The notes under the pieces are model-generated. The model did no database searches and was not told where the DNA came from. It saw only the letters and a list, made by a program, of their open reading frames with translations. Source: JAFDWI01 sp964449375 (GTDB lineage Bacteria > Actinomycetota > Acidimicrobiia > Acidimicrobiales > Iamiaceae). From it: a DNA stretch of 64,000 nucleotides. The stretch spans positions 1 through 64,000 of the forward strand of contig CAYVAS010000008.1 in NCBI GenBank assembly GCA_964449375.1, in the 5' to 3' direction. The position numbers and the translations under genes were made by a program. Every line of letters begins with the position of its first letter. Positions within the stretch are counted from its first letter, which is position 1. Below are positions 35,509 to 44,604 of the stretch, piece by piece.

Positions 35509-36180
35509 GTGACCATCTACCAGGCACCCGAATACCATCCGGCGTTCGAGGAGTACTGCGAGACGATCTGGGAACTGAACGAGGACGATGTCGAGGTCAT
35601 CCAGGCCCGCATCGCCGAGCGGCTCGAGGTGTCGCGACCCGCGGTGTCCGAGATGGTCAACCGCCTCACCCAGCACGGACTGGCGACCGTGGACCAGGGG
35701 CGTATCCACCTCACCGACGACGGCCTGAAGCTCGCCGAACAGGTCGTCCGGCGCCACCGCCTGGCCGAACGGTTCCTGACCGACATGCTCGGGCTGTCCT
35801 GGGCCGAGGCGCACCGTGAGGCCGGCAAGTGGGAGCACGTGATCTCCGACTCGGTGGAGGCCGCGCTGTCGCGGGTGCTGGGCAACCCCACGACCTGCCC
35901 GCACGGCAACCCCATTCCCGGCACCGGCTACGTGGCGCCCGAGGCACGCCCGCTGTCCGAGGTCGCCGTCGACGAGCGGTTCGTGGTCTCCCGGATTCCC
36001 GAGGAGCTCGAGTTCGCCCCGGGCATCCTGGACTTTCTCGAAGACTCCGAGCTGCTCCCCGGCCGCACCGGCACGCTCACGGTGATCTCCCCCGACGGCA
36101 CCTTGACCATCGAGGTCGACGGGCGCCACATCGGGGTGAGCAGCTTCATGGCCGAACGGATCCTGGTCACCCGACCCTGA
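35509..36180 (+). CDS. DtxR/MntR family metal-dependent regulator
   Basis: A 223-residue repressor: winged-helix (RIAERLEVSRPAVSEMVNRL), dimerisation/metal domain and a C-terminal SH3-like FeoA domain. Site-1 ligands His83, Glu87 and His102 and site-2 Glu109, His110 (equivalents of IdeR H79, E83, H98, E105, H106) are kept. The IdeR Cys102 is Gly106 here, and Met10 aligns to Glu15. The metal preference may therefore differ from iron-type IdeR. The CPHGNPIP segment is typical of the family. GTG 35509 is used; a TAGACT -10-like box lies at about 35496-35501. No metal transporter is adjacent. Confidence 0.9.
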   Translation: MTIYQAPEYHPAFEEYCETIWELNEDDVEVIQARIAERLEVSRPAVSEMVNRLTQHGLATVDQGRIHLTDDGLKLAEQVVRRHRLAERFLTDMLGLSWAEAHREAGKWEHVISDSVEAALSRVLGNPTTCPHGNPIPGTGYVAPEARPLSEVAVDERFVVSRIPEELEFAPGILDFLEDSELLPGRTGTLTVISPDGTLTIEVDGRHIGVSSFMAERILVTRP

Positions 36181-36245
36181 CCCTTCGGGTCATCGACCGT
36201 CCGGCGGAATCTTCCGAGGAGGTCCGAGCCCATCTGCGAAGATCC

Positions 36246-37967
36246 TCACGGGGTCGAGGCCGTGGCCTCCGCGGCCCTCGGACGGCGCCAGATCTCCATG
36301 TAGCGGATTCCCCGCACCTCCTCCACGGCCACGAGTTCGCGCCCCGCCGTCCGACCCCGGTACTCCTCGGGATCGAGAAGTTGTCGGCTGACGATCCCGA
36401 CCGCCATGTAGTCGGCGCTCTCATCGTCGACCGCCACCCGCCAGCCGCACGGGGTCCACAGAACCAGCCCGGCCCGGTAGCCCGTGGAGGTCACGTCGAG
36501 GCAATCGCCGCCCCCGGCCTCCACGTCGGCACGGATCAGCGCCAGCGCCGTATTGGACTCCTCGTACCACCCGACCGGGATCCGCGACTGGGCGGCCGAA
36601 CCTCCACCGAGGACCGGATTGAAGTAGAGCAGCCCCCACGGCGCCACCGACGCGGCGAAGAAGACCCCGGCGAACCCCGCGGCGAGCCAGGCGGGTCGCT
36701 CGAAGCGGAACCAGGGGCGGCGGCCCAGGTGTCCGGCCGGCACCTGAGCGGACCGGGGCTGCAACGCCAGGCAGCCAGCCAGTAACAACGGCGCGAGGAT
36801 CATCAGCCCGTAGCGGTCGTACTTTGCATCGGCGATCGTCAACAGCACCGTCGCCGGCACCACGGACACGACCATCACCAGCGCCCGCCACCGCGTCGCG
36901 CCTCGCACCAGCGCCACGGGGATGCCCACCACCAGCACCGCGAGGGCCCACGGGGTGGTGCGCCAGGGCAGCGTCCATGCGTAGAACGACGCGGGCGGGG
37001 GCTGGACGATCTCGCCCATGAAGAACGTCCGTCTGGGCAGGCCGCCCAGGCGGGCCGATCTGAACAGCTGGTTCCACTGTTCCACCGGATCGACCACCAC
37101 CGCGGGATACAGCACCGCGACCGTGACCAGGCCGGCGACCACGCCGATGCCCAGGGGTGCCAGCAACGGCCGGCATGCCTGCCACCACGGCACCGTGCGG
37201 TCACGGACCCGGACAAGTCCGACGGCTGCCCAGGCCACGATCAGTCCCGCGGTCACACCCCACACCAGACCCGAGAGCTTGGTCAGCGCAGCGCACGCCA
37301 GCAGCACCCCGGCCGCAACGGTCCATCCGATCGGGATCCGCTCCGCTTCCCGCGGCGACGGATCCGTTCCGCCGGGCCGGGGAACCCCGAGCGCGATCGC
37401 CAAGGCCAACAGCCCGCCGATGCCGAACAGGGCCAGCAGCTCGTCGGTGTGCAGCACCGCTCCGTGAGCGACCCAGAACGGTTCGGTCGCCAGCAGCAGA
37501 CCGAAGGCGATACCAACCCGCCAGGATGCCCAACGAGCTGCGAACCAGGACGTCAGGCCGACCAGAGCCGCCGTCGCAACGGCCATGGTCCCTTGTGCCA
37601 CCGCCACGCCCTGGGTGGACCAGACGAAGGACGTCCCGTCGGGCACCAACCCCAAGATCCCGCCCAGCGCGAACAGACCCTTGGCCAGCGTGCCCACCCA
37701 CATGGTCGTGATCCCGGGCATCGTGGCGGCCTTGTCGTCGATCACCGTCATGGACGCCGGATCCCCTCCGGTCAGGGCGGCGGCGAAGAGTTCGCTTCGC
37801 ACCAACCAGCCGGGCTCGTCGATGGTCTCGAAGTTCCCCGCGGTCACCAACCGGGGCACCGCGGCCGCCACGCCCACCAGGACGAAGGGGACCCACCGCT
37901 TCCAGGCCCGGAGTCCTCGCTTCCGGCCCGTCGTCTCGCCGCCCTCCCCGTCGGCGAGTTCGCTCAC
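36246..37967 (-). CDS. ArnT-like membrane glycosyltransferase
   Basis: A 573-residue polytopic protein with about 11-12 hydrophobic helices. The N-terminal loop NFETIDEPGWLVRSELF has the acidic motif of GT-C enzymes that move sugars from polyprenyl-phosphate carriers (ArnT/PMT type). A soluble domain with the terminal RGIRYMEIWRRP follows. GTG 37967 overlaps the helicase stop (GTGA) and fixes the start; the long open frame further upstream is antisense noise over the helicase gene. Acceptor and sugar are unknown. Confidence 0.82.
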   Translation of the reverse strand: MSELADGEGGETTGRKRGLRAWKRWVPFVLVGVAAAVPRLVTAGNFETIDEPGWLVRSELFAAALTGGDPASMTVIDDKAATMPGITTMWVGTLAKGLFALGGILGLVPDGTSFVWSTQGVAVAQGTMAVATAALVGLTSWFAARWASWRVGIAFGLLLATEPFWVAHGAVLHTDELLALFGIGGLLALAIALGVPRPGGTDPSPREAERIPIGWTVAAGVLLACAALTKLSGLVWGVTAGLIVAWAAVGLVRVRDRTVPWWQACRPLLAPLGIGVVAGLVTVAVLYPAVVVDPVEQWNQLFRSARLGGLPRRTFFMGEIVQPPPASFYAWTLPWRTTPWALAVLVVGIPVALVRGATRWRALVMVVSVVPATVLLTIADAKYDRYGLMILAPLLLAGCLALQPRSAQVPAGHLGRRPWFRFERPAWLAAGFAGVFFAASVAPWGLLYFNPVLGGGSAAQSRIPVGWYEESNTALALIRADVEAGGGDCLDVTSTGYRAGLVLWTPCGWRVAVDDESADYMAVGIVSRQLLDPEEYRGRTAGRELVAVEEVRGIRYMEIWRRPRAAEATASTP

Positions 37968-40063
37968 TCTCTCAGGACCTCCGGGAGAGCCCCGGTGTGG
38001 AGCACCCGCAACCGCTTGGTGGCACGGGTGAAGGCCACGTACAGCGACCGCATCCCCTGCGGTTCGGAGTCGATGATGAGTTGGGGTTCCACCACGATCG
38101 CGGCGTCGACCTCCAGACCCTTGACCAGGCGCACCGGCACCACCGTGACCTGCTGTTGCAGCCCGTTCAGGCTGGCCGAACCGTGGTCGACGCCCGCGTC
38201 GGTGAGCGCCCGGTCGACCCGGTCCACCAGTGGAGCCGGGGCGATGACCGCGACGTTGCCCTGGCCCACCGCACCGATCTCCTCGGCGACTGCCCGGGCC
38301 AGGGTCGCCTCCAGATCGTCCGCATCGACCCTGGTCACGACCGGAGGGTCGCCTTCGGTGCGGACCGCGGTGGGCGGGGACAGCTCGGGGGCGACCTCGG
38401 CCAGGATCTTGGTCGCGAACCCCATGAGCGGCGCGGGGATCCGGTAGCCGATGGTCAGTTCGGCAACCCGGGCGCCGCGGCGGTCGGGCAGGTGGTCGAG
38501 CACATCGTACCAGTCGTCGTGGCCCCAGGCGCCGGTGGCCTGCGCGATGTCGCCGACCACGGTCATGGACCCGTTCAACGAGCGACGTCGGAGCATCTCG
38601 AGCTGCATGGGTGACAGGTCCTGTGCCTCGTCGACGACGATGTGGCCCCAGGTGCGGATCTCGCCCTCGGGCGTGCCGTCGGCGCGCACCTTGCCCCGTT
38701 GTCTCGGCAGACGCCCGAGGTGGACCGACGCCGCGTCGAGCAGCGGCACGTCCTGCTGGGTCCAGATCACGTCGTCGACGTGGGCGGACCAGGGGCGGTA
38801 CAGCAACTCGGCGTCCTCGGGCTCCAGAATGCCCCGGCCGGCGCGCCGCAGCAGCGCTTTGGACCCGAACAGTTCGTGCAGCAGCTCCGCCGGGGTGAGC
38901 ACCGGCCACATCCATTCCAACGCGGCGCGCACCTGGCCGTCTTCGCCCAACCGTTCGGCGACGGTGGGGCCGGCGGTGGGGGTGCGGGCCGACTCGGCGA
39001 GCGCGTCGAACACGGACGATTCGACGAAGCGACGGGCTGCGTTGTGGGTGCGGTACCGCCGTCCAGCCTCGGTCACGATCGCGGCGGAGCGGTCCACGTC
39101 CAGGGTGAGGTGGGTCAGCCCGTAGGGCACCCGCAGACGCTCACGCAACGGCTGCCGCCGGTCACGCACCGCCTGGCGGATCACCCCGGCGATCGACGGG
39201 TCGCCCTTGATGCGGGCCACGGGGGGCGCGTCGTCACCGCTCACGGCCACCGGCTCGATCAGATCGGCGAGCACCGCGAGCTGCACCCCGGCCTCGCCCA
39301 GCGAGGGCAGCACCTGTTCGATGTAGGACAGGAACAGCCGGTTGGGGCCCACCACCAGCACCCCCTGGCCCTCCAGGGGAAAGCGGTGGGTGTAGAGCAG
39401 GTATGCGGCGCGGTGCAGTGCAACGACGGTCTTGCCGGTGCCCGGCCCGCCCTGGACCACCAGCACCCCGGGCAACTCCGAGCGGATGATGCGGTCCTGT
39501 TCGACCTGGATCGTGGCGACCACGTCGCCGAGCTGGCCGGTGCGGCCCGACTCCAACGACGCCTCCAACGCCCGGCGGCCCGACACCCGCCCCTCGAGGT
39601 CGTCGTGGGCCCCGTTGCCGCCGAAGTACTCGTCGTCCAGGTCGAGCAGGGTGCGACCCCGGCTTGCGAAATGCCTGCGGCGCTGCAGGCCCATGGGGTG
39701 CGGGCCGGTGGCCCGGTAGAACGGTTCGGCGACCGGTGCCCGCCAGTCCACCACCACCGCCTCGTGGTCGGTGTCGGACACCGGGAGACGCCCGATGTAG
39801 TAGCTGGAGGGTCCCTCGCCCTCGTCGTCGTCCAGGTCGATGCGGCCGAACACCAGCGAGGCGTCGCCCAGGTCGAGATCCGAGAGCCGGTCGTCGACCG
39901 CGGAATGGATCACGTCACGCTCGTACCGAGCCTGCGCGGTGCCTCCGGCGCCCACCTCGACCATGGTGCGGAGGCGACTGGCCGAGTCCCGGGCCTCCTC
40001 GAGCAGGCGGTAGGCCCGGTCCACGTACTGCTGTTCGGCTTCCAGTTCCGGATCGCTCGGCAT
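37964..40063 (-). CDS. HelD/HelR-like superfamily 1 ATPase
   Basis: A 699-residue helicase-like protein. An N-terminal coiled coil (EQQYVDRAYRLLEEARD) is followed by VVVDWRAPVAEPFY, Walker A GGPGTGKT (205-212), Walker B HIVVDEAQDLSPMQ and the C-terminal VPVRLVKGLEVDAAIV and YVAFTRATKRL motifs. This is the architecture of HelD/HelR, which dissociates and recycles RNA polymerase; in Streptomyces, HelR also protects RNAP from rifamycins. ATG 40063 matches the family N-terminus; ATG 40132 is an alternative. It is translationally coupled to a membrane glycosyltransferase. Confidence 0.87.
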   Translation of the reverse strand: MPSDPELEAEQQYVDRAYRLLEEARDSASRLRTMVEVGAGGTAQARYERDVIHSAVDDRLSDLDLGDASLVFGRIDLDDDEGEGPSSYYIGRLPVSDTDHEAVVVDWRAPVAEPFYRATGPHPMGLQRRRHFASRGRTLLDLDDEYFGGNGAHDDLEGRVSGRRALEASLESGRTGQLGDVVATIQVEQDRIIRSELPGVLVVQGGPGTGKTVVALHRAAYLLYTHRFPLEGQGVLVVGPNRLFLSYIEQVLPSLGEAGVQLAVLADLIEPVAVSGDDAPPVARIKGDPSIAGVIRQAVRDRRQPLRERLRVPYGLTHLTLDVDRSAAIVTEAGRRYRTHNAARRFVESSVFDALAESARTPTAGPTVAERLGEDGQVRAALEWMWPVLTPAELLHELFGSKALLRRAGRGILEPEDAELLYRPWSAHVDDVIWTQQDVPLLDAASVHLGRLPRQRGKVRADGTPEGEIRTWGHIVVDEAQDLSPMQLEMLRRRSLNGSMTVVGDIAQATGAWGHDDWYDVLDHLPDRRGARVAELTIGYRIPAPLMGFATKILAEVAPELSPPTAVRTEGDPPVVTRVDADDLEATLARAVAEEIGAVGQGNVAVIAPAPLVDRVDRALTDAGVDHGSASLNGLQQQVTVVPVRLVKGLEVDAAIVVEPQLIIDSEPQGMRSLYVAFTRATKRLRVLHTGALPEVLRE

Positions 40064-40267
40064 GGCTCCAATGTGGATGTCGGCCCCCGGGCGTGGCTTC
40101 CGGGGCCGGGAGCCGATCGGGGGATCATCCATCCTACCGCTTCGCTCGATCCCCCGGTCGCGGCGCGCCCGGCCCCCGGTCCTGCCCGGGTCACCCCGGG
40201 CGGTGCACGACGAGTCGGTCCCCACCCCGGGAGGCACCGTGCGGTCCGGCGGGTAGCGTCGCGGGTC

Positions 40268-40414
40268 GTGGCCGGCCGCGACGATGCAGAATCCGACCGC
40301 CGCCACGCCGCCGGGGCCGGTCCGGCTTTTGCCCGCACCCGGGTTCTGGGCGACGATGCAGCGGTGTTCACCGCGCTGGCCGAGTGGGTCCACCTCGCGG
40401 CGGAGACCCCGTGA
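40268..40414 (+). CDS. Possible 48-residue protein upstream of hemY
   Basis: GTG 40268 opens a 48-residue frame (ends WVHLAAETP) whose stop overlaps the hemY GTG (GTGA). GC3 is high, as in real genes here, and the overlap matches the coupling style of the region. No family is recognised. It could also be a chance frame in the divergent region between the helicase gene and hemY. Confidence 0.3.
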   Translation: MAGRDDAESDRRHAAGAGPAFARTRVLGDDAAVFTALAEWVHLAAETP

Positions 40415-41664
40415 CCGCCGCCCCGGAGCCGATCGTGGCCGACGGTACCGCCCCGCCAGGGTCCCAGGGGCCGCTCGTGGCGGTCGTCGGCGGCGGCATC
40501 GCGGGTCTCAGCGCCGCCTGGCACCTCTCCAGAAGCGGTGCGTCGGTGCTCGTGGTCGAGGCGGACCGGCCCGGAGGCCAGCTCGCCACCGTGAGCTTCG
40601 CAGGACGCGCCGTCGACGAAGGCGCCGACGCGTTCGCCACCGAGCCCCCCGACGCCGTGGACTTCGCCACCCAGGTGGGCGTCGCCGACCAGCTCGTCGC
40701 CCCGTCCACCGACCGGGGTTCCGTGTGGTCCGACGGGGCGTTGCAGGAGGTCCCCCTGGCCCGGATGCCGGCGTTGTCTGCCGACCCCGACGCCGACGAC
40801 CTGGCCCGGGCGCTCGCGCCCCCGACCAGCGGCGCCGGCGACCCTGCGGACCCGCCGCTGCTGGCGCCCTCCGGAGGCATGGCCACCTTCGTGGAGGCCG
40901 CCGTGGCCGCCCTGGAGGCCCGCGGCGTGGCGATCCACCGGGGCGTCACCGTGCGCAGCGTCGAGCGCCTGCAACGGTCCTGGCACGTCATCGCCGACGA
41001 GCCGCGCGCCCGGGGGGTGGCGACCGACGTGCTCTTCGAAGCCGAGGCGGTCGTGTTGGCGACTCCGGCGGCGGTCGCCGGTGGCCTCATCGCGGACCAC
41101 GCGCCGATCGCCGGCATGCACCTGGGCGCGATCCCGCATGCCTCGGTGGCGACCGCCCTGTTCGCATTCGACCCCGCCGACATCGAGTCGCACGCCCGAG
41201 GAGCAGGATTCGTGCTGCCCCGCTCCTCGGGGCAGCTGCTCACCGGCGTGCGGTGGCTGTCGTCGACCTGGGACCACCTCGCCCCGGCCGCCGGTGACGG
41301 CACCGTTCTGGTGCAAGCCGCCGCGGGTCGCGCCGGGGACCGCCGGATCGCCGAGCTCGACGACGCCGCGCTGATCGAACGCCTCGCCACAGAGCTCACC
41401 GACCTGCTGGGCGTGGAAGCCGCACCGGTGGCGACCCACCTGCGCCGATGGCCCTCCGCGGTCCCCCGACCCGCACCGGGTCACGCGGAACGCATCGCCG
41501 AAGTCCATGCGGACCTGGAGGCGCTGGACCCACCGGTCGCGGTGGCCGGCAGCGCGTTTCAGGGCGGCGCGATCCCCGAGACGATCGCCAGTGGTCGGCG
41601 CGCCGCAGAGAGAACCTGGGCCGCGCTGGCTGGCCCACCGGGGCGGTCGGGAGCCCGAAGGTGA
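40411..41664 (+). CDS. hemY: Protoporphyrinogen/coproporphyrinogen III oxidase (HemY type)
   Basis: A 417-residue FAD amine-oxidase-fold enzyme that oxidises the porphyrinogen to porphyrin late in heme synthesis. The FAD motif is VAVVGGGIAGLSAAWHLSRSG, followed by the VVEADRPGGQL segment, the LAPSGGMATFVEAAV loop and the terminal VAGSAFQGGAIPETIASG. In actinobacteria the HemY product usually belongs to the coproporphyrin-dependent route. GTG 40411. Its stop overlaps the lnt GTG (GTGA), so both are cotranslated. Confidence 0.88.
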   Translation: MTAAPEPIVADGTAPPGSQGPLVAVVGGGIAGLSAAWHLSRSGASVLVVEADRPGGQLATVSFAGRAVDEGADAFATEPPDAVDFATQVGVADQLVAPSTDRGSVWSDGALQEVPLARMPALSADPDADDLARALAPPTSGAGDPADPPLLAPSGGMATFVEAAVAALEARGVAIHRGVTVRSVERLQRSWHVIADEPRARGVATDVLFEAEAVVLATPAAVAGGLIADHAPIAGMHLGAIPHASVATALFAFDPADIESHARGAGFVLPRSSGQLLTGVRWLSSTWDHLAPAAGDGTVLVQAAAGRAGDRRIAELDDAALIERLATELTDLLGVEAAPVATHLRRWPSAVPRPAPGHAERIAEVHADLEALDPPVAVAGSAFQGGAIPETIASGRRAAERTWAALAGPPGRSGARR

Positions 41665-43247
41665 CCCGACCGGGAACCTCCGCGCCCGACAAGGGCCGGC
41701 GGCGCTGGCTCGGCGCGCTCCCCCGGCCCCGTACCGCCGGGCTGTGCCTGGCCGCCGGGGTGCTCCTCGCCGGCTCGTTGCCCCCGTGGGGCTTCTGGCC
41801 GCTCGCGTTCGCCGGCATCGCCCTGGTCGACGTGCTGCTCGCCGACCGTCCCCGGTGGTCCCGGGTCGGGCGGATGGGACTGGTCGCACTCGGTCTGTTC
41901 GCGATCACCCTGTTCTGGATCAAAGAGCTCACCGCGCCGGGGTACGTGATCGCCGTGGTCGCGTTCGCCGCCATGTTCGGGCTCGTCGGGCTGATCATCC
42001 CCCCGGGCCGGGGTCGGCACCTGGCTCTGCCGGGGGCCTGGGTGATCGCCGAGACCTGGAAGGGATCGTGGCCCTTCGGAGGGGTGCCGATCTCGGATCT
42101 CGCGATCGGGCAGGTCGCCGGCCCCCTGGCGCCCCTCGCCCGGATCGGCGGCGTGGAACTGCTCACCGGGGTCACCGTGGCCATCGGGGTGATCCTCGCC
42201 GCGCTCGTCACCGGCACCCGCCGGGTGCGCCTGATCGCCGGTGCCTGCGCGGTGGCCGTGGTGGTGCTCGTCGGCGTCGCCCGAGTCGTGCCCCACGGCG
42301 GCGACACCGGCGACACGGTCCGGATCGCGGCGGTCCAGGGCGGCGGTCCTCAGGGCACCCGGGCGATCAACACCGACATGACCGAGGTGTTCAACCGCCA
42401 CTTCGAAGCCACCGAGACGATCGACCGGGACGTCGACGTGATCATCTGGCCCGAAGACGTCGTCGACCTGAACGAGGGCGACATCGCCGACGCCGACTCG
42501 GACCATGGTCGCTCCCTCGCCTCGCTTGCCCGGACCCGGGACGCCACCATCATCGCCGGGGTCGTCCAACGCGAAGGCGACGATGCGTTCCGCAACTACT
42601 CGGTCGTCGTCGAACCCGACGGCGACTTCGGCGACCGCTACGACAAGGTCCACCGGGTGCCCTTCGGCGAGTACGTACCGTTGCGGGCGATCGTGGAGCC
42701 CTTCGGGGGACCCTCGCTCACCTCCCGGGACGCGATCCCCGGAACCGGGCCGGCGGTGCTGCACACCGACGAGGGCACCTTCGGGGTGGTGATCTCCTGG
42801 GAGGTGTTCTTCGGCGACCGGGCCCGGGCCGCGATCCGCGACGGCGGTGAGATCCTCATCAACCCCACCAACGGCTCGACCTACACCGGCACCCTGGTGC
42901 AGACCCAGCAGGTCGCGGCCAGCCGGCTCCGGGCCCTGGAGAGTGGCCGTTGGGTGGTCCAGGTCGCACCCACGGGTTTCAGCGCGATCATCGACCCCGA
43001 CGGCACCGTGCAGGCCCGCACCGGCATCTCCGAGGCCGAGGTGCTCTACGCGGACGTGCCCCGCCGTGAGGGGTTCACCATCGCCACCCGGCTCGGGCCC
43101 TGGCCGTTCCTGGGTCTGGCGGTGGCGTCGGTGCTCGCCGGGTGGTGGTCGGCCCGCCGTGCCCGGCCCGAGGAGACCGCCGAGGGGCCGGCACCGGCGG
43201 GCGCCGCGGACGATCCCCGGTCCGCGCCCGCCCCGGTGTCCACTTGA
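41661..43247 (+). CDS. lnt: Apolipoprotein N-acyltransferase, nucleophile Cys replaced by Ser
   Basis: A 528-residue membrane enzyme: seven or so N-terminal helices, then a nitrilase domain (about 220-490) and a last helix. The Glu (VIIWPEDVV) and Lys (YDKVHRVPFGEYVP) of the Lnt triad are present. The nucleophile position reads VVISWEVFF: codon TCC at 42795-42797 gives Ser379 where E. coli Lnt has Cys387. The rest of the nitrilase fold is well kept (LINPTNGSTYTG, RLRALESGRWVV). The activity may be altered or the enzyme may use Ser; this needs testing. It overlaps hemY by four bases, and its stop lies in a perfect palindrome. Confidence 0.86.
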   Translation: MTRPGTSAPDKGRRRWLGALPRPRTAGLCLAAGVLLAGSLPPWGFWPLAFAGIALVDVLLADRPRWSRVGRMGLVALGLFAITLFWIKELTAPGYVIAVVAFAAMFGLVGLIIPPGRGRHLALPGAWVIAETWKGSWPFGGVPISDLAIGQVAGPLAPLARIGGVELLTGVTVAIGVILAALVTGTRRVRLIAGACAVAVVVLVGVARVVPHGGDTGDTVRIAAVQGGGPQGTRAINTDMTEVFNRHFEATETIDRDVDVIIWPEDVVDLNEGDIADADSDHGRSLASLARTRDATIIAGVVQREGDDAFRNYSVVVEPDGDFGDRYDKVHRVPFGEYVPLRAIVEPFGGPSLTSRDAIPGTGPAVLHTDEGTFGVVISWEVFFGDRARAAIRDGGEILINPTNGSTYTGTLVQTQQVAASRLRALESGRWVVQVAPTGFSAIIDPDGTVQARTGISEAEVLYADVPRREGFTIATRLGPWPFLGLAVASVLAGWWSARRARPEETAEGPAPAGAADDPRSAPAPVST

Positions 43248-43258
43248 CCGTACGGTCA
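43245..43258. promoter_or_regulatory. Perfect 14-bp palindrome before the GT4 operon
   Basis: TGACCGT followed directly by ACGGTCA. Its first three bases are the lnt stop codon. It lies 69 bases before the ATG of the glycosyltransferase gene. The shape and length fit a TetR-family operator; the regulator is not known. Confidence 0.6.
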
Positions 43259-43326
43259 GTCATTGGCGAGGCTGGTCGCTTCATGCTGGCCCCGTGTCCG
43301 ACCCGCGCAGCGACCACGACCCCCTG

Positions 43327-44604
43327 ATGTCGGTCGACGACCGTCCTCTGCGCGTCGCGTTGCTCGCGTACCGGGGCAAACCGCACGTCGGTGGCCAGGG
43401 GATCTACATCCGCCATCTGTCCAAGGCGCTGGTCGACCAGGGCCATCACGTCGAGGTGCTCGGCGGGCCCCCCTATCCGGTACTGGACCCCAGGGTCCCC
43501 CTGGTGGAGTTGCCCAGCCTGGAGATCTACAACGACCACTTCCCGATGCGCATGCCCGGGATGTGGGAGCTGAAGGACTGGACCGACTGGGTCGAGGTGG
43601 CCAGCTTCTCGAACGGCACGTTCCCCGAACCGTTGGCGTTCTCGATGCGGGCCTGGCGGCACCTGCGCGGCCGTGTCGGCGAGTTCGACCTGGTGCACGA
43701 CAACCAGACCCTGGGTTACGGCCTGATCGGAATCCAACGGGACTTTCCCCTGATCGCCACGATCCACCACCCCATCACCGTGGACCGTCGCCTGGAACTG
43801 TCCCAGGCCGGCGGGTGGTACCGCCGCCTGGCGGTGCGCCGCTGGTACGCGTTCACCCGGATGCAGACCCACGTGGCCCGGCGGATCCAGCGGGTCATGA
43901 CCGTGTCGACCAACTCGTTCAACGACATCGTGCGCGACCACCGGGTCGATCCGGCCCGGATGCACGTGGTGCCCGTGGGGGTGGACCCGGCGCTGTTCCG
44001 CCCGATCCCCGGCATCGAACGCCGCCCCGGCCACCTGGTCACCACCGCGTCGGCCGATTCGGCGATGAAGGGCCTCACCTACCTGCTCGACGCGGTGGCC
44101 AAGTTGCGCACCGAACGCGACGACATCCACCTGACCGTCATCGGCCGCAAGAAGGACGGCGGACCCACCGCCCGCAAGATCGAGGACCTCGGCCTGGATC
44201 CGCACATCTCGTGGGTGTCGGGCGTACCGGACGAACGCATCGTCGAGCTGTACGCCGAGGCCCAGGTGGCCGTGGTGCCCTCGCTGTACGAAGGGTTCTC
44301 GCTGCCTGCCATCGAGGCGATGGCCTGTGGAATCCCGGTGGTCGCCACCACCGGCGGAGCGCTGCCCGAAGTGGTCGGCACCAACGGGGAGACCGCCCTG
44401 TGCGTGCCCCCCGGGGATCCCGAGGCCCTGACCGTGGCGCTGCGTGAAGCGCTGGACGACGAGGACCTGCGTGCCCGGATCGGCGCCGCGGGCCGGTCTC
44501 GGGTGGAGGAACACTGGAGCTGGCAGCGCACCGCCGGCCGCACGATCGACCAGTATCGGGCGCTGCTCGCCGAACACGACCAGACCAGGAGCCGCACGTG
44601 CTGA
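43327..44604 (+). CDS. GT4 family glycosyltransferase
   Basis: A 425-residue GT-B enzyme that transfers a sugar from a nucleotide donor. The N-terminal LAYRGKPHVGGQGIYIRHLS resembles mannosyl/glucosyl GT4 enzymes (PimB-like). The donor-site E-x7-E is in SLYEGFSLPAIEAM. An in-frame GTG at 43294 adds 11 residues and is a possible start. It heads a three-gene operon, its end overlapping the methyltransferase start by 7 bases. No signal peptide is visible; it probably acts at the inner face of the membrane. Confidence 0.88.
   Translation: MSVDDRPLRVALLAYRGKPHVGGQGIYIRHLSKALVDQGHHVEVLGGPPYPVLDPRVPLVELPSLEIYNDHFPMRMPGMWELKDWTDWVEVASFSNGTFPEPLAFSMRAWRHLRGRVGEFDLVHDNQTLGYGLIGIQRDFPLIATIHHPITVDRRLELSQAGGWYRRLAVRRWYAFTRMQTHVARRIQRVMTVSTNSFNDIVRDHRVDPARMHVVPVGVDPALFRPIPGIERRPGHLVTTASADSAMKGLTYLLDAVAKLRTERDDIHLTVIGRKKDGGPTARKIEDLGLDPHISWVSGVPDERIVELYAEAQVAVVPSLYEGFSLPAIEAMACGIPVVATTGGALPEVVGTNGETALCVPPGDPEALTVALREALDDEDLRARIGAAGRSRVEEHWSWQRTAGRTIDQYRALLAEHDQTRSRTC

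Noticed and set aside
36246..38915. An 889-residue minus-strand frame extending the glycosyltransferase upstream
   Set aside because: The upper part is antisense to the helicase gene and Arg/Gly/Pro-rich as expected of a shadow frame. The GTGA overlap at 37964-37967 gives a better start.
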